Shown here: in pieces, positions 47,410-56,667 of the stretch | Layout of the letters: the number at the start of each line of letters is the position of its first letter | Position numbering within the stretch: position 1 is the stretch's first letter | Source: Pseudomonas capeferrum | GTDB lineage: Bacteria; Pseudomonadota; Gammaproteobacteria; Pseudomonadales; Pseudomonadaceae | Assembly: GCF_013523055.1 (NCBI RefSeq) | Contig: NZ_JAAMQM010000001.1 | Location: 1 to 64,000 of the forward strand | DNA length: 64,000 nucleotides | Reading direction: 5' to 3' | The notes under the pieces: generated by a model | Told to the model about the DNA's origin: nothing | The model's input: only the letters and a program-made list of their open reading frames with translations | Databases searched by the model: none | Translations under genes and position numbers: made by a program

Positions 47410-48618
47410 CTACTTGAGCGCCGGCGCTGTCGCTTCGGCGTCGGCAAAACGCCTGATGCCGACAACGCTCAGCACCAGGCCCACCAGGGCCACGCTACCG
47501 CCCACCAGGCCGATGTTCGCCACCCCGGACTGGCTGCTGACGATACTGCCCAGCAAGGCGCCACCGCCGATGCCGATGTTGTAGATACCGGAGAACAGCG
47601 CCATGGCGACGTCGGTGGCGTCCGATGCCAGCTTGAGCGTCTTGGACTGCAGCGACAGGCTGAAGCTGAGGATGGCGATGCCCCAGAGCATGCTCAGCGC
47701 GGCGAAGACCGGGAAATGGCCGGACAGCGGCAGGAGCAGCAACAGGCAGGTGGCCAGCAAGGCGATGGAGCCGACCAGGAACCCTTGCGGGAAGCGCTCG
47801 CTGTAGCGGCTGAACAGCACCGATCCGACCACGCCAGCGCCGCCGAACAGCAACAGCAACAGCGTGGTCTGTTCGCCGCTGATCCGCGCCACGTGCAGGG
47901 CGAACGGCTCGATGTAGCTGTAGGCGGTGAACTGCGCCGTGATCACCAGGGTCACCAGCACGTAGACGACCATCAGCGCCGGGCGCTTGAACAGGATGGG
48001 CAGGCTGCGCAGCGAGCCGGAGTTCTGGCTGGGCAGCAGCGGCAGCGACTTCATCAGGCACAGTAAGGTGACCAGGGCCACGCCGGAAATGCTCAGGAAG
48101 GTGACGCGCCAGCCCAATGCCTCGCCGACCACCCGTCCCAACGGAATCCCCAGGACCATCGCCAGGGTGGTGCCGGTGGCCAGCAGCCCCAATGCCTTGG
48201 CCTGCTGGCCCGGCGGCGCCACGCGCACGGCGAGTGACGCGGTGATGGCCCAGAACACCGCGTGGGCCAGAGCGATGCCGATCCGGCTGACCAGCAGCAT
48301 GGCGAAACTCTGCGCCACCCATGACAGCAGGTGGCTGACAATGAACACCAGGAACACCACCAGCAGCAGGCGGCGGCGCTCGATGTTGCGAGTCAGCAGC
48401 ATCATCGGTAGCGAGGCCAGGGCCACGACCCAGGCATAGATGGTCAGCATCAGGCCGACCTGGGCCGGGGTCATGTCGAAGCTGCGGCCGATGTCGCTGA
48501 GCAGGGCCACCGGCACGAACTCGGTGGTATTGAAAATGAAGGCCGCCAGGGCCAGGGCTATGACGCTCAGCCAGCTGCCGGTGGCTGCGGGGGTGGAATT
48601 GTTCATGGGGGAAATCAT
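47410..48618 (-). CDS. SotB/YdeA-type sugar efflux MFS transporter
   Basis: About 402 residues, 12 helices. [20 protein letters not shown] is the DHA1-family start, [20 protein letters not shown] follows, and [20 protein letters not shown] and [20 protein letters not shown] match SotB. ATG 48618 has GGAG upstream; ATG 48606 is an alternative. A much longer leftward frame continues to 50109 but is only the antisense of the next gene. It probably exports arabinose-like sugars or drugs. Confidence 0.85.
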   Translation of the reverse strand: MISPMNNSTPAATGSWLSVIALALAAFIFNTTEFVPVALLSDIGRSFDMTPAQVGLMLTIYAWVVALASLPMMLLTRNIERRRLLLVVFLVFIVSHLLSWVAQSFAMLLVSRIGIALAHAVFWAITASLAVRVAPPGQQAKALGLLATGTTLAMVLGIPLGRVVGEALGWRVTFLSISGVALVTLLCLMKSLPLLPSQNSGSLRSLPILFKRPALMVVYVLVTLVITAQFTAYSYIEPFALHVARISGEQTTLLLLLFGGAGVVGSVLFSRYSERFPQGFLVGSIALLATCLLLLLPLSGHFPVFAALSMLWGIAILSFSLSLQSKTLKLASDATDVAMALFSGIYNIGIGGGALLGSIVSSQSGVANIGLVGGSVALVGLVLSVVGIRRFADAEATAPALK

Positions 48619-48807
48619 GGACTCCGGAAACAGGGAATGGGCACACATTGACCATGTTCTAGAACAGGCCGCCCAGGTGCGCGATTGATTATTGGAAGGA
48701 TGGTGGCATGGTACGCGCCAAGGCCGGGCCTCACAACCGGGCACGGGACAGGAGTACCATGGAAGCCGAAGCCCCATACACCGCGGAACAAGGAGCCCGA
48801 TCCGCTC

Positions 48808-50124
48808 ATGGATAGACAGCACGCCCAGCAACAGTGGCAGCAGGCGGTGATCGCTTACGCAAACGCCATCAACCACTACGTCGATCGAGGGCGTGAGGAA
48901 GGCTGGGATCACCTCGAAGAGCCCACGCCCGACCCGACCGAACACCTGCTGCCGGCCTGGCAGGCTGCCCTGCGGGAAATCAACCAGGCCACCACCAGCG
49001 AAGCGGCTCGGCAGGATTTTCGCGCGGCCTGGCCGCCAGCGCATCATCCCCTGCTGCCGCTCCTGGACGAGCATGCCCAAGGTATCGCGCAGGTGCTGTT
49101 GCTCGAGGACGGCAGTCTGCTGGCGCGCATCGGCACGCCTCACGAAAAGGGCCAGGTGGTCCAGATCGACGATTACAGCGTGACGCCGGTGATTGGCGTC
49201 GAGCATTTTGGCCGTTGTCCCCAGCGCCGCTACTTTGCGCTGGCCAACGCTGAAGGCGTTCGCCTGACCGATGGCTGGGGCGGGCCACAGGTCGCCCGCC
49301 TGGCCTGGCCCAAAGGGCTGGAAGGCCTGCCGCCCGGCTATCCGTTCGAGCCGTTCGACCTGCCACCCACGCCCACGGCGCTGATTCCCTTTCCCGATGG
49401 TCGACGAGCCCTGCTGGTCAGTGGCGAAGGCATCTTCGTCCTTGCTCCGGACGGCGCCACCCGGCTGCTGCGCCGGGAGGCGGATATCCTCGAAGAGCTG
49501 GCCGAAGGCATCGATCCGGACGACATCAACCTTGGCCTGACCATGGAGCATGCGGCCCTGTCCCCGGACGGTCGCCTGATCGCCCTCGGCGAGCAGTGCA
49601 GCAACCACATGGTGCTCGACGAGCATCTGCGGACCCTGGCCGAGATCGGCCCCGCGAGCGAGTACCCGCACTTTGCCCTGTTCAATCGCCGCGGCGATCA
49701 ACTGATCTTCAACGCCTGCCACTTCTACCATGGCGCGACCCTCGGCGTGCGCGTGGCGGACCTGCCCGGTTTGGAGACCGACTTCTACAGCGAAGACCGC
49801 CGTACACCCCAACTGCAGGATGGCGCACGGATCTACGCAGGGGTTTCCCGGGAGGGCGAATACATCGTCGGTGACGCTCACGGCTACCTGCGGGCCTTCG
49901 GCGAAGACGGGGCCGAGCACTGGCAGCATTACCTGGGTTCGACCATCACGGCCATGGACATCAGCCTGGATGGCCGGACCCTGGTGGTCGCCAGCCACGC
50001 CGGGTTCATCTCCTTGATCACGTTGGACAGCGAGCGTCCGCAGTGGCAGATCGGCACCGGCGCGCACCACGAGTACCGACGCTGGCTGTTCTGGAAAGGC
50101 ATCGACCACCCCCTGGCCTGGTAG
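48808..50124 (+). CDS. Beta-propeller-like protein of unknown function
   Basis: 438 residues, no signal peptide. Repeated blade-like segments such as [39 protein letters not shown] and [20 protein letters not shown] give a WD40/YVTN-like pattern in the C-terminal two thirds; the first 110 residues are helical. ATG 48808 is chosen because residues before it are non-conserved in character. I do not recognise the family. Confidence 0.75.
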   Translation: MDRQHAQQQWQQAVIAYANAINHYVDRGREEGWDHLEEPTPDPTEHLLPAWQAALREINQATTSEAARQDFRAAWPPAHHPLLPLLDEHAQGIAQVLLLEDGSLLARIGTPHEKGQVVQIDDYSVTPVIGVEHFGRCPQRRYFALANAEGVRLTDGWGGPQVARLAWPKGLEGLPPGYPFEPFDLPPTPTALIPFPDGRRALLVSGEGIFVLAPDGATRLLRREADILEELAEGIDPDDINLGLTMEHAALSPDGRLIALGEQCSNHMVLDEHLRTLAEIGPASEYPHFALFNRRGDQLIFNACHFYHGATLGVRVADLPGLETDFYSEDRRTPQLQDGARIYAGVSREGEYIVGDAHGYLRAFGEDGAEHWQHYLGSTITAMDISLDGRTLVVASHAGFISLITLDSERPQWQIGTGAHHEYRRWLFWKGIDHPLAW

Positions 50125-50211
50125 AGGGCGGTCGTACGGTGCACATCCAGCAGGTTCAGGCGGATCGCGCCGCCCGGTGCTGAACAGCTTGCTGGACGTG
50201 CGGCACCTCCA

Positions 50212-51264
50212 TCATGCCTGCAGCGTGGCCATGTCGATGACGAAACGGTACTTGACGTCGCCGGCGATCATCCGCTCGTAGGCCTGGTTGATGTTGCGAA
50301 TATCCAGCATCTCGATATCGCAGCTGATCCGGTGCTCGGCGCAGAAATCAAGAACCTCCTGGGTTTCTGCGATGCCACCGATCAGCGAGCCGGCGAGCAC
50401 GCGGCGCTTCGTGACCAGGTTGGCGGCATGCACTGGTGGCGCCACGGGCTCGATGAGGCCGACGAGAATGTGCACGCCGTCGAACTTCAGGGTTTCCAGG
50501 TACGGGTTGAGATCGTGCTGCACCGGAATGGTGTCGAGCAGGAAATCGAAGCGACCGAGCGCGGCCTGCATCTGTGCCTCGTCGGTGGAGACGATCACAT
50601 GATCGGCGCCCTGCCGACGTGCCTCGTCGGCCTTGGCTTGGGAGCGGGTGAACAGAGTCACTTCGGCGCCAAGGGCCTTGGCGATCTTGATACCCATGTG
50701 GCCCAGGCCGCCCATGCCCAGGATGCCGACCTTGTGACCAGGGCCGATACCGTGATGCTTGAGCGGTGAATAGGTCGTGATACCGGCACAGAGGATCGGT
50801 GCGGCGGTCGCTGGATCAAGGCTCTGCGGAATGCGCACGACGAAGTGTTCGCTGACGACGATGCTGCTCGAATAGCCGCCCATGGTGTTGCTGCCATCGA
50901 CGCGATCCGGGGTCGCATAGGTCAGGGTCGGACCTTCCAGGCAATATTGCTCCAGGTCGGCGCTGCACGCCTCGCAGTGTCGGCAGGAGTCGACCATGCA
51001 GCCCACGCCGACCAGGTCCCCCACCTTGTGCAGGCTCACCTTCTCGCCTACCGCCGTGACGCGACCGACGATTTCATGGCCCGGCATCAAGGGGTAGACG
51101 GCGATGCCCCATTCGTTGCGCGCCTGGTGGATATCGGAGTGACAGACGCCGCAGTAGAGAATCTCGATGGCCACGTCGTCCGGGCGCGGAGTGCGACGCT
51201 CGAAGGTCATTGGCGCCAACGGGCTGGTGGGTGTCTGGGCGGCGTAGCCGATAGCGGTATACAT
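50212..51264 (-). CDS. Zinc-dependent NADP alcohol dehydrogenase (YahK/CAD type)
   Basis: 350 residues. Catalytic-zinc ligands lie in YCGVCHSDIHQARNEWG and PGHEIVG. The structural-zinc Cys set is GCMVDSCRHCEACSADLEQYC. The Rossmann motif is GILGMGGLGHMGIK. This matches the aldehyde-reducing YahK/cinnamyl-alcohol type. ATG 51264 starts the conserved part. It is divergent from an AraC gene that very likely regulates it. Confidence 0.9.
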   Translation of the reverse strand: MYTAIGYAAQTPTSPLAPMTFERRTPRPDDVAIEILYCGVCHSDIHQARNEWGIAVYPLMPGHEIVGRVTAVGEKVSLHKVGDLVGVGCMVDSCRHCEACSADLEQYCLEGPTLTYATPDRVDGSNTMGGYSSSIVVSEHFVVRIPQSLDPATAAPILCAGITTYSPLKHHGIGPGHKVGILGMGGLGHMGIKIAKALGAEVTLFTRSQAKADEARRQGADHVIVSTDEAQMQAALGRFDFLLDTIPVQHDLNPYLETLKFDGVHILVGLIEPVAPPVHAANLVTKRRVLAGSLIGGIAETQEVLDFCAEHRISCDIEMLDIRNINQAYERMIAGDVKYRFVIDMATLQA

Positions 51265-51442
51265 TGAAGACCTCATGAAGGGTGAAACGATTGACGGCGC
51301 ACAGTGTGTGCGACCGCCCTTCCCGGGCCCACCGGGAATCCTCCGGCAGTCATGCCTGATTCTCTGGAATTCATCCGCTCTGCTGGTATCCGGACCGTAA
51401 TCTGCGAAGATGACAGTGTCTGATTCTCCGTCCTGGCCCACT

Positions 51443-52342
51443 ATGCAAATTACCCAACACGTCGACGCCAATGCCAGCCTGTGCGCGCTGATCAAGTCCC
51501 TGGCCAGCCGTCCGGGCTTCGTGCCCACCCATCTGCCGCAGGTCGAGGTGCTGACCTGGGACCATTATGTCGCCAGCAGCCCGCAGATCTACGAGCCGAG
51601 CCTGATGATCCTCGCCCAGGGCAGCAAGCTGGCCCGCCTGGGGCCACGCACCCTCGAATACGGCGCCGGGCATTACCTGGTGCAAGCGTTGTCGGTACCC
51701 TTCATGTGCGAGACCTTCGCCACGGCCGCGGCGCCGTTGCTGGGCGTGGCGGTGGCCATCGACCGTGGCGTGCTGGGTGAGCTGGTCAAGGAGATGAACC
51801 TGCCGCCCGACCCCGCGGTACAGGCCCAGACACCCCAGTCGATGACCTCGGCGGCGCTCGACGCGGCCATGCGCGAGAGCGTCGAGCGTCTGCTTCGCTG
51901 CTTGCGGGACCCGCTGGATGCCAGGGTACTTGGCCCGGCGCGAGTGCGCGAAGTCCTCTACACCGCGCTACGCGGGCCACAGGCAGGCGTATTGCGCGCA
52001 TTGGTCGAGCAGCAGGGCCACTTCGCGCGCATCGCCGCCGCCCTCGCCCACTTGCGTCAACACTATACCGAGCCTTTGGCGGTGGACGACCTGGCCAGCC
52101 GCGCGAACATGAGCGTGTCGACGTTTCATGAGCATTTCAAACGCTGCACCGACCTGGCGCCCATGCAGTATCTCAAGCGGCTACGCCTGCTCAAGGCCCA
52201 GCAGATGTTGATCGGCGAGGGCCTGGGAGTGGCCCAGGCAGCGCACCGAGTGGGCTATCAGAGCACGTCCCAATTCAGTCGAGAGTACAAGCGAGCGTTC
52301 GCCCGCAGCCCGGGTGAAGAACTCTCCTACCAGAGTGCCTGA
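51443..52342 (+). CDS. AraC-family regulator with AraC_N domain
   Basis: 299 residues. N-terminal cupin-like domain SLMILAQGSKLARLGPRTLEYGAG (about residues 45-80). Two helix-turn-helix motifs lie at the C-terminus (LAVDDLASRANMSVSTFHEHFKRCT and GVAQAAHRVGYQSTSQFSREYKRAF). ATG 51443 is preferred; ATG 51410 is possible. The gene faces away from the alcohol dehydrogenase gene, the usual layout for aldehyde-responsive AraC/dehydrogenase pairs. Confidence 0.88.
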   Translation: MQITQHVDANASLCALIKSLASRPGFVPTHLPQVEVLTWDHYVASSPQIYEPSLMILAQGSKLARLGPRTLEYGAGHYLVQALSVPFMCETFATAAAPLLGVAVAIDRGVLGELVKEMNLPPDPAVQAQTPQSMTSAALDAAMRESVERLLRCLRDPLDARVLGPARVREVLYTALRGPQAGVLRALVEQQGHFARIAAALAHLRQHYTEPLAVDDLASRANMSVSTFHEHFKRCTDLAPMQYLKRLRLLKAQQMLIGEGLGVAQAAHRVGYQSTSQFSREYKRAFARSPGEELSYQSA

Positions 52343-52926
52343 CCGCCGGTTGACCCTGGCGAGTTGTTTTCGTCGACCTCTCGATCCACCAATGGCCACT
52401 GCGCCAGGGGCCAATAGCGCCCCTTGCGCGACTCGAACAACGTGAAGTGCCGCGCAGCGAGGATGAACTCCGGTGCGACAGAGGCTTCCGGCACCTGGGC
52501 ATTGAAATCACGCGAGAGCGTCAGGTGAGGCCGGTATTCACGGGCCTGCTCGCCAAGGCCCAGCGGCAGCAAGGCCTGTTGCAAAGCGTAGACGAGACGA
52601 CTGAGTACCTGCGGACATTGCTCCGGCTCGAGGACCAGTACACGGCTGCGAGGCCACACCTGCAGGCGATCGAGACACAGACGCACCGGCGCGCGAGGCC
52701 GCTGCAAGGTGTCGATGGCGGCGCAGAGGGAAGGCACCTGGGCACTGCTGACGTCCCCCAGAAACAGCAGAGTCAGGTGCAGGTTCTCGCCAGGCACTGC
52801 CTTGCCACTGCGCAGACCCAGCGCACGCCGCCACTGCACGATTGCCTGGCGCTGCGCCGCCGAGCACTCGAGTGCCAGGAACAACCGCTTGAAGGGCTCG
52901 TTATCGGCTCGACTGCCATTCACCAT
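52327..52926 (-). CDS. thpR: RNA 2',3'-cyclic phosphodiesterase
   Basis: 199 residues. The two catalytic HxTx motifs are HLTLLFLG (about residue 50) and HLTLSRD (about residue 134). RLFLALECSAAQRQAI is the family start. Its 3' end overlaps the AraC gene by 16 bases on the opposite strand. Confidence 0.92.
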   Translation of the reverse strand: MVNGSRADNEPFKRLFLALECSAAQRQAIVQWRRALGLRSGKAVPGENLHLTLLFLGDVSSAQVPSLCAAIDTLQRPRAPVRLCLDRLQVWPRSRVLVLEPEQCPQVLSRLVYALQQALLPLGLGEQAREYRPHLTLSRDFNAQVPEASVAPEFILAARHFTLFESRKGRYWPLAQWPLVDREVDENNSPGSTGGQALW

Positions 52927-53193
52927 GCCATCTCCTGCTTCGTTCGATCGTCATTGTCAGGCGCCTTGGCGCAACCAGACAGGCGCTTTCGGTAACGTTA
53001 TCAGACAACGACCGTCCGTTGAGGTTGAATGAAAACTGGGCAGTTCACCCTGGGCCTATCGCCTCGCCTGCACTTGAACGTTGCAACCAAGGTCTAGCCT
53101 GCTCTTTCAACAATCCCTACAAAGTCATGCCGCAATTGTTTATGCTGGCAAGCTTGTGCCTGGCGCATAGCCATATCGACTAGTATCTCGCCC

Positions 53194-54093
53194 ATGAAAA
53201 TCGCATTACTCCTGCTTTTCGTCTTCTCGATCGCCTACGTCCATCTGCGCGGTCGGGTGCGCCACAAGCTGAGTCGCCAGTTGGGCGATCATTCCAGCTT
53301 CCTGGCCCCCATCAACACCTTCCTCTACCTGTTCTCTCGGCATCCGTCCAAGCCGTACCTGCCGGTCGAGGCATTCCCGGACCTGCAGCCGCTCAAGGAG
53401 CATTGGCAGGAGATCCGCGCCGAAGCCCAGCAACTGCTCCATGCCGGCGAAATCAAACGCTCGGACAATTACGACGATGTGGGTTTCAATTCGTTCTTCA
53501 AGACCGGCTGGAAGCGCTTCTACCTGAAGTGGTACGGCGAGAGCCATCCGTCCGCGATGACGCTGTGCCCGCGTACCACCGAACTGCTGCAGGGAATCGG
53601 CTCGGTCAAGGCAGCGATGTTCGCCACCTTGCCGCCTGGCGCGAAGCTGGTCCGACATCGCGATCCGTACGCGGGCTCCTATCGCTACCACCTGGGCCTG
53701 GACACACCGAACGATGACGGCTGCTACATCGATGTCGACGGCGAAAAATATTCCTGGCGCGATGGCGAGGCGGTGATTTTCGATGAAACCTATATCCACT
53801 ACGCCGCCAATACCACGCAACACAACCGGATCATCCTGTTCTGCGACGTCGAGCGCCCGCTCAAGTACCGCTGGGCGAGCGCGTTCAATCGCTGGTTCAG
53901 CCGCCACGTCATGGCGGCGGCGGCCGCGCCGAACGATGCCAAGGACAAGACCGGCGGCATCAACCGCTTGTTCACGCGCATCTACAAGGTACGCGAACGC
54001 GGCAAGGCGCTGAAAAAGCGCAACCGCACTCGCTACTACTTGGAAAAATGGGCCGTGGTCGCCGCGCTGGTGCTCGTCTTCATCTATATCTAG
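53194..54093 (+). CDS. lpxO: LpxO-type aspartyl/asparaginyl beta-hydroxylase family enzyme
   Basis: 299 residues. An N-terminal membrane helix and a C-terminal one (VVAALVLVFIYI) flank an Fe(II)/2-oxoglutarate dioxygenase domain. LVRHRDPYAGSYRYHLGLDTP holds the first His and the 2-oxoglutarate Arg region, and VIFDETYIHYAAN holds the second His. LpxO hydroxylates the secondary acyl chain of lipid A. A GNAT gene follows after 8 bases. Confidence 0.9.
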   Translation: MKIALLLLFVFSIAYVHLRGRVRHKLSRQLGDHSSFLAPINTFLYLFSRHPSKPYLPVEAFPDLQPLKEHWQEIRAEAQQLLHAGEIKRSDNYDDVGFNSFFKTGWKRFYLKWYGESHPSAMTLCPRTTELLQGIGSVKAAMFATLPPGAKLVRHRDPYAGSYRYHLGLDTPNDDGCYIDVDGEKYSWRDGEAVIFDETYIHYAANTTQHNRIILFCDVERPLKYRWASAFNRWFSRHVMAAAAAPNDAKDKTGGINRLFTRIYKVRERGKALKKRNRTRYYLEKWAVVAALVLVFIYI

Positions 54094-54101
54094 AACCGCT
54101 C

Positions 54102-54671
54102 ATGATCACTATTCGCTCCATGACCGTCGAAGACTTCGAGCGCTTCTGGCCCACCTTCCACGCCGTGGTCGGGGCGCGCGAAACCTATGCGCTCGACCCT
54201 GCGCTGACCTACGAGCAGGGGCGTCAGCTCTGGCTTGAACTGCCACTGCACAGTTTGGTGGCGGAAGACCGAGGCGAGCTGCTCGGTGCCTACTATCTCA
54301 AGGCCAATGCGGCCGGCCCGGGAAAACACGTGAGCAATTGCGGCTACATGGTCTGCGAGGCTGCGCGCGGCCGAGGCGTGGCCAGGGCCATGTGCGAACA
54401 TTCGCAGAAGCTGGCGCGCCAGGAAGGTTTCCTGGCCATGCAGTTCAACGCGGTGGTGGCCAGTAACGAAGCCGCCGTGGCGCTCTGGCAGAAACTGGGC
54501 TTCGAGATTGTCGGTCGACTGCCAAAGGCCTATCGACACGCCCGACTGGGCCTGGTGGATTGCCTGGTGATGTACAAATGGCTGGCCGACGAGCCCGTGG
54601 TGGAGAAGCCACCACTGCTCATCGGACGCAAGAATATCGAGGCACGCGTTTCGCGTCGGCGCGGGCGATGA
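54102..54671 (+). CDS. GNAT-family N-acetyltransferase
   Basis: 189 residues. CGYMVCEAARGRGVARAMCEHSQK is the acetyl-CoA-binding motif A (R-G-R-G-V-A), followed by FNAVVASNEAAVALWQKLGF (motif B). The C-terminal 30 residues are basic. ATG 54102 lies 8 bases after lpxO, so they are probably co-transcribed. The substrate is unknown. Confidence 0.88.
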   Translation: MITIRSMTVEDFERFWPTFHAVVGARETYALDPALTYEQGRQLWLELPLHSLVAEDRGELLGAYYLKANAAGPGKHVSNCGYMVCEAARGRGVARAMCEHSQKLARQEGFLAMQFNAVVASNEAAVALWQKLGFEIVGRLPKAYRHARLGLVDCLVMYKWLADEPVVEKPPLLIGRKNIEARVSRRRGR

Positions 54672-54769
54672 GCGCCTGAGCCTGACGACCGGCTGATACA
54701 GCGACCGCTTCGTCATCCGGCTCTGCAAGGGGGCCGAGTCGAAGCTGCCTTGCCGCCGAATACCTCAGG

Positions 54770-54936
54770 TCAGAACGCCAGACCTACCTTGAAACCATAC
54801 TCGTCGCGCTTGAGCTTGGTGTTGTCCGCCACTTCCGAATTGCCGTCCAGCTTGTATTCGGTGCGGTGTAATAGACACCGGCGTGGATCGGCAGGTCGCC
54901 TTGCTGGTTCATCAGCAGGCTGACTTCAGCGATTTG
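54770..54936 (-). pseudogene. Outer-membrane beta-barrel protein, C-terminal remnant
   Basis: Leftward DNA encodes IAEVSLLMNQQGDLPIHAGV, YYT, then in a shifted frame EYKLDGNSEVADNTKLKRDE and the terminal GFKVGLAF. Alternating hydrophobic strands ending in Phe mark a porin-like barrel. The frame break lies near 54868. The remaining gene is missing. Confidence 0.65.
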
Positions 54937-54937
54937 C

Positions 54938-55039
54938 CTACTCAAGGAACTGGGTGACATTGACCGCCGCTGCAGCGTGCCCGTAGTGCAGGTGATCGGC
55001 CAAGGTCAGGAAGTGACGGAGGTGGCGTAGCTCGATCAT
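54938..55039 (-). pseudogene. LysR-family regulator, N-terminal remnant
   Basis: From ATG 55039, MIELRHLRHFLTLADHLHYG HAAAAVNVTQ is the first helix-turn-helix of a LysR regulator. It stops after 33 codons and runs directly into the porin remnant, so a deletion joined the two. It is divergent from the AEC transporter gene, which it may once have controlled. Confidence 0.75.
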
Positions 55040-55142
55040 CAATTCACCAAACGCATCAATTCGGCACTTATTAATCATTGGACTGAATAGATAGTCAACA
55101 CTAAGCTGGTGGCGCCTGATTCCCTTCCTTGACGTGGAACCC

Positions 55143-56096
55143 ATGTACACCGTACTCGCTATTGTTCTACCTATATTTGCCTTGATTCTGGTGGGCTACA
55201 TCTGTCGGAAAACCGATCGACTCGGAGAGAAAGCTGCGTCCGAAATCAACAAGATGGTGGTATGGCTCTGTCTTCCGGCTTTGCTCTTCAAAGTGACGGC
55301 TACGGCGACGTGGGCTGAACTCTGGCAACCGGGATTTATCATCTCGTTTGGCGCCGGCACCCTTTTCATCTTCGCCGCCACCGTCGTTTGGCGGCTTGTC
55401 ACGGGTCACAGCCTGGTGACATCAAGCATTGACGGTCTGAGCGCAGGCTATGCGAATACTGGCTACATAGGCATCCCGCTGTGCGCGATCATTTTTGGGC
55501 ACCAGGGTCTGCAACCCGCGCTCATTTCGACGCTAATCGTGGTATGTCTGCTTTTTGCCATTGCAGTTGTCTTTATCGAAATCGGACTTCAGACGGAAAA
55601 GCATCTGGGCAAAGCCTTTGCCGTGGTCGTGACAGCACTCTCAAAAAACCCGCTCGTCATCGCTCCCATAGCGGGGGCAGTCTGGGCCGTTACAGGCCGT
55701 GGGCTCGCCGATCCTGTCGTACATTTCCTGGACATGCTCGCGGCGGCGACAACCCCTTGCGCTCTGGTGTCACTCGGTCTTTTCCTCGGCCGGAAGACGA
55801 GTGCCGCCAAGGACACGAAAGCCAATCCTTGGCCTCTGGTCACGATCAAGTTGGTGGGTCAACCGCTACTCACCTGGGTACTGGCGTTCAAGGTATTCGC
55901 GTTGACGCCGCTGTGGGCAAATTCAGCAGTGCTGCTCAGTGCTCTGCCGACGGGAACTGGGCCATTCATGCTGGCGGAATTTTACCGACGTGAAGCCGGG
56001 CTGATTTCGAGAACTATTCTGGTGTCGACACTGGGGTCGCTAGCCACATTGACGGCACTGATCATCTGGATGCACTTCGGGCAGCCTCCCGCTTGA
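55143..56096 (+). CDS. AEC (auxin efflux carrier) family transporter
   Basis: 317 residues, about ten helices. VLPIFALILVGYICRKTDRL opens it, and LSAGYANTGYIGIPLCAIIFG is the conserved AEC/MdcF signature. ATG 55143 is preferred over GTG 55134. Codon use is somewhat less GC-biased than in neighbours. Bacterial members move malonate, malate or amino acids. Confidence 0.87.
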   Translation: MYTVLAIVLPIFALILVGYICRKTDRLGEKAASEINKMVVWLCLPALLFKVTATATWAELWQPGFIISFGAGTLFIFAATVVWRLVTGHSLVTSSIDGLSAGYANTGYIGIPLCAIIFGHQGLQPALISTLIVVCLLFAIAVVFIEIGLQTEKHLGKAFAVVVTALSKNPLVIAPIAGAVWAVTGRGLADPVVHFLDMLAAATTPCALVSLGLFLGRKTSAAKDTKANPWPLVTIKLVGQPLLTWVLAFKVFALTPLWANSAVLLSALPTGTGPFMLAEFYRREAGLISRTILVSTLGSLATLTALIIWMHFGQPPA

Positions 56097-56246
56097 AGCG
56101 GTGATACAACAGTATTCCGCCTTTCTGGAACACGGCATTCTGGTCCAGGTGAAGAGGCAGGGTTGGCTCGCACCCTGCCATCAGCGATACCACACCGCCC
56201 CACGCATTCCAAACGCTAAAAAAGAGTTACCTAGCAAGACGGATAA

Positions 56247-56259
56247 CGTTATAAAATAA
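56247..56259. promoter_or_regulatory. Zur-box-like palindrome
   Basis: GTTATAAAATAAC at 56247-56259 lies within the perfect inverted repeat AACGTTA-TAAAA-TAACGTT (56245-56263). It differs by one base from the gamma-proteobacterial zinc-uptake-regulator core GTTATAATATAAC. It lies about 100 bases before the cobalamin riboswitch and overlaps a plausible -10 (TATAAA). Confidence 0.5.
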
Positions 56260-56354
56260 CGTTTCACTTGGTACTGCATCGTCATGTACGTCTGCGCAGG
56301 CTCCAGCTGTAACGGACCTTGAAGCTTGTGACTTGGCGCCAGCCGCTCTAGTAT

Positions 56355-56560
56355 GCGCGCGCCGGTTTCCACACGGAACTAACAGGGAATCCACGGCTGC
56401 CTTGCGCATGCCAACTGGAACTGCCCCCGCAACTGTAGGTGCCGAGCCTGCTCCATCGATGCCACTGGGATGATTGCCCGGGAAGGCTGGAGCCGGGCCG
56501 CGACGCACCAGTCAGGAGACCTGCCGGCACAGAATCAACCAACCGGCGGGGTGTCCGGGA
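56355..56560 (+). promoter_or_regulatory. Adenosylcobalamin riboswitch
   Basis: All main pieces of the cobalamin element appear in order: GGTTTCCACACGG (56363), AACAGGGAAT, GGAACTGCCCCCGCAACTGT (about 56417), GCCACTGGGATG, CCGGGAAGGC, CGACGCACCAGTCAGGAGAC and CTGCCGGC (the B12 box). A CGGCGGGGTGTCCGGG segment follows, usual for the regulatory fold in Pseudomonas. It ends about 110 bases before the binding-protein gene and should repress the operon when cobalamin is abundant. Confidence 0.93.
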
Positions 56561-56667
56561 TGGTCATCTCTCCCCTTCCGGGGTGTTGCCCCATGCTCTG
56601 CGCGTGGGGCTGGCGATGCCTGTCCGTGCGTATGTCCCGTGCACCGATGATAGGAGATCGCCACACC

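Noticed and set aside
48619..50109. Very long leftward open frame extending the SotB gene to about 900 residues
   Set aside because: The extra 500 residues have no domain or natural composition and lie antisense to the propeller-like gene. High GC leaves the opposite frame open.
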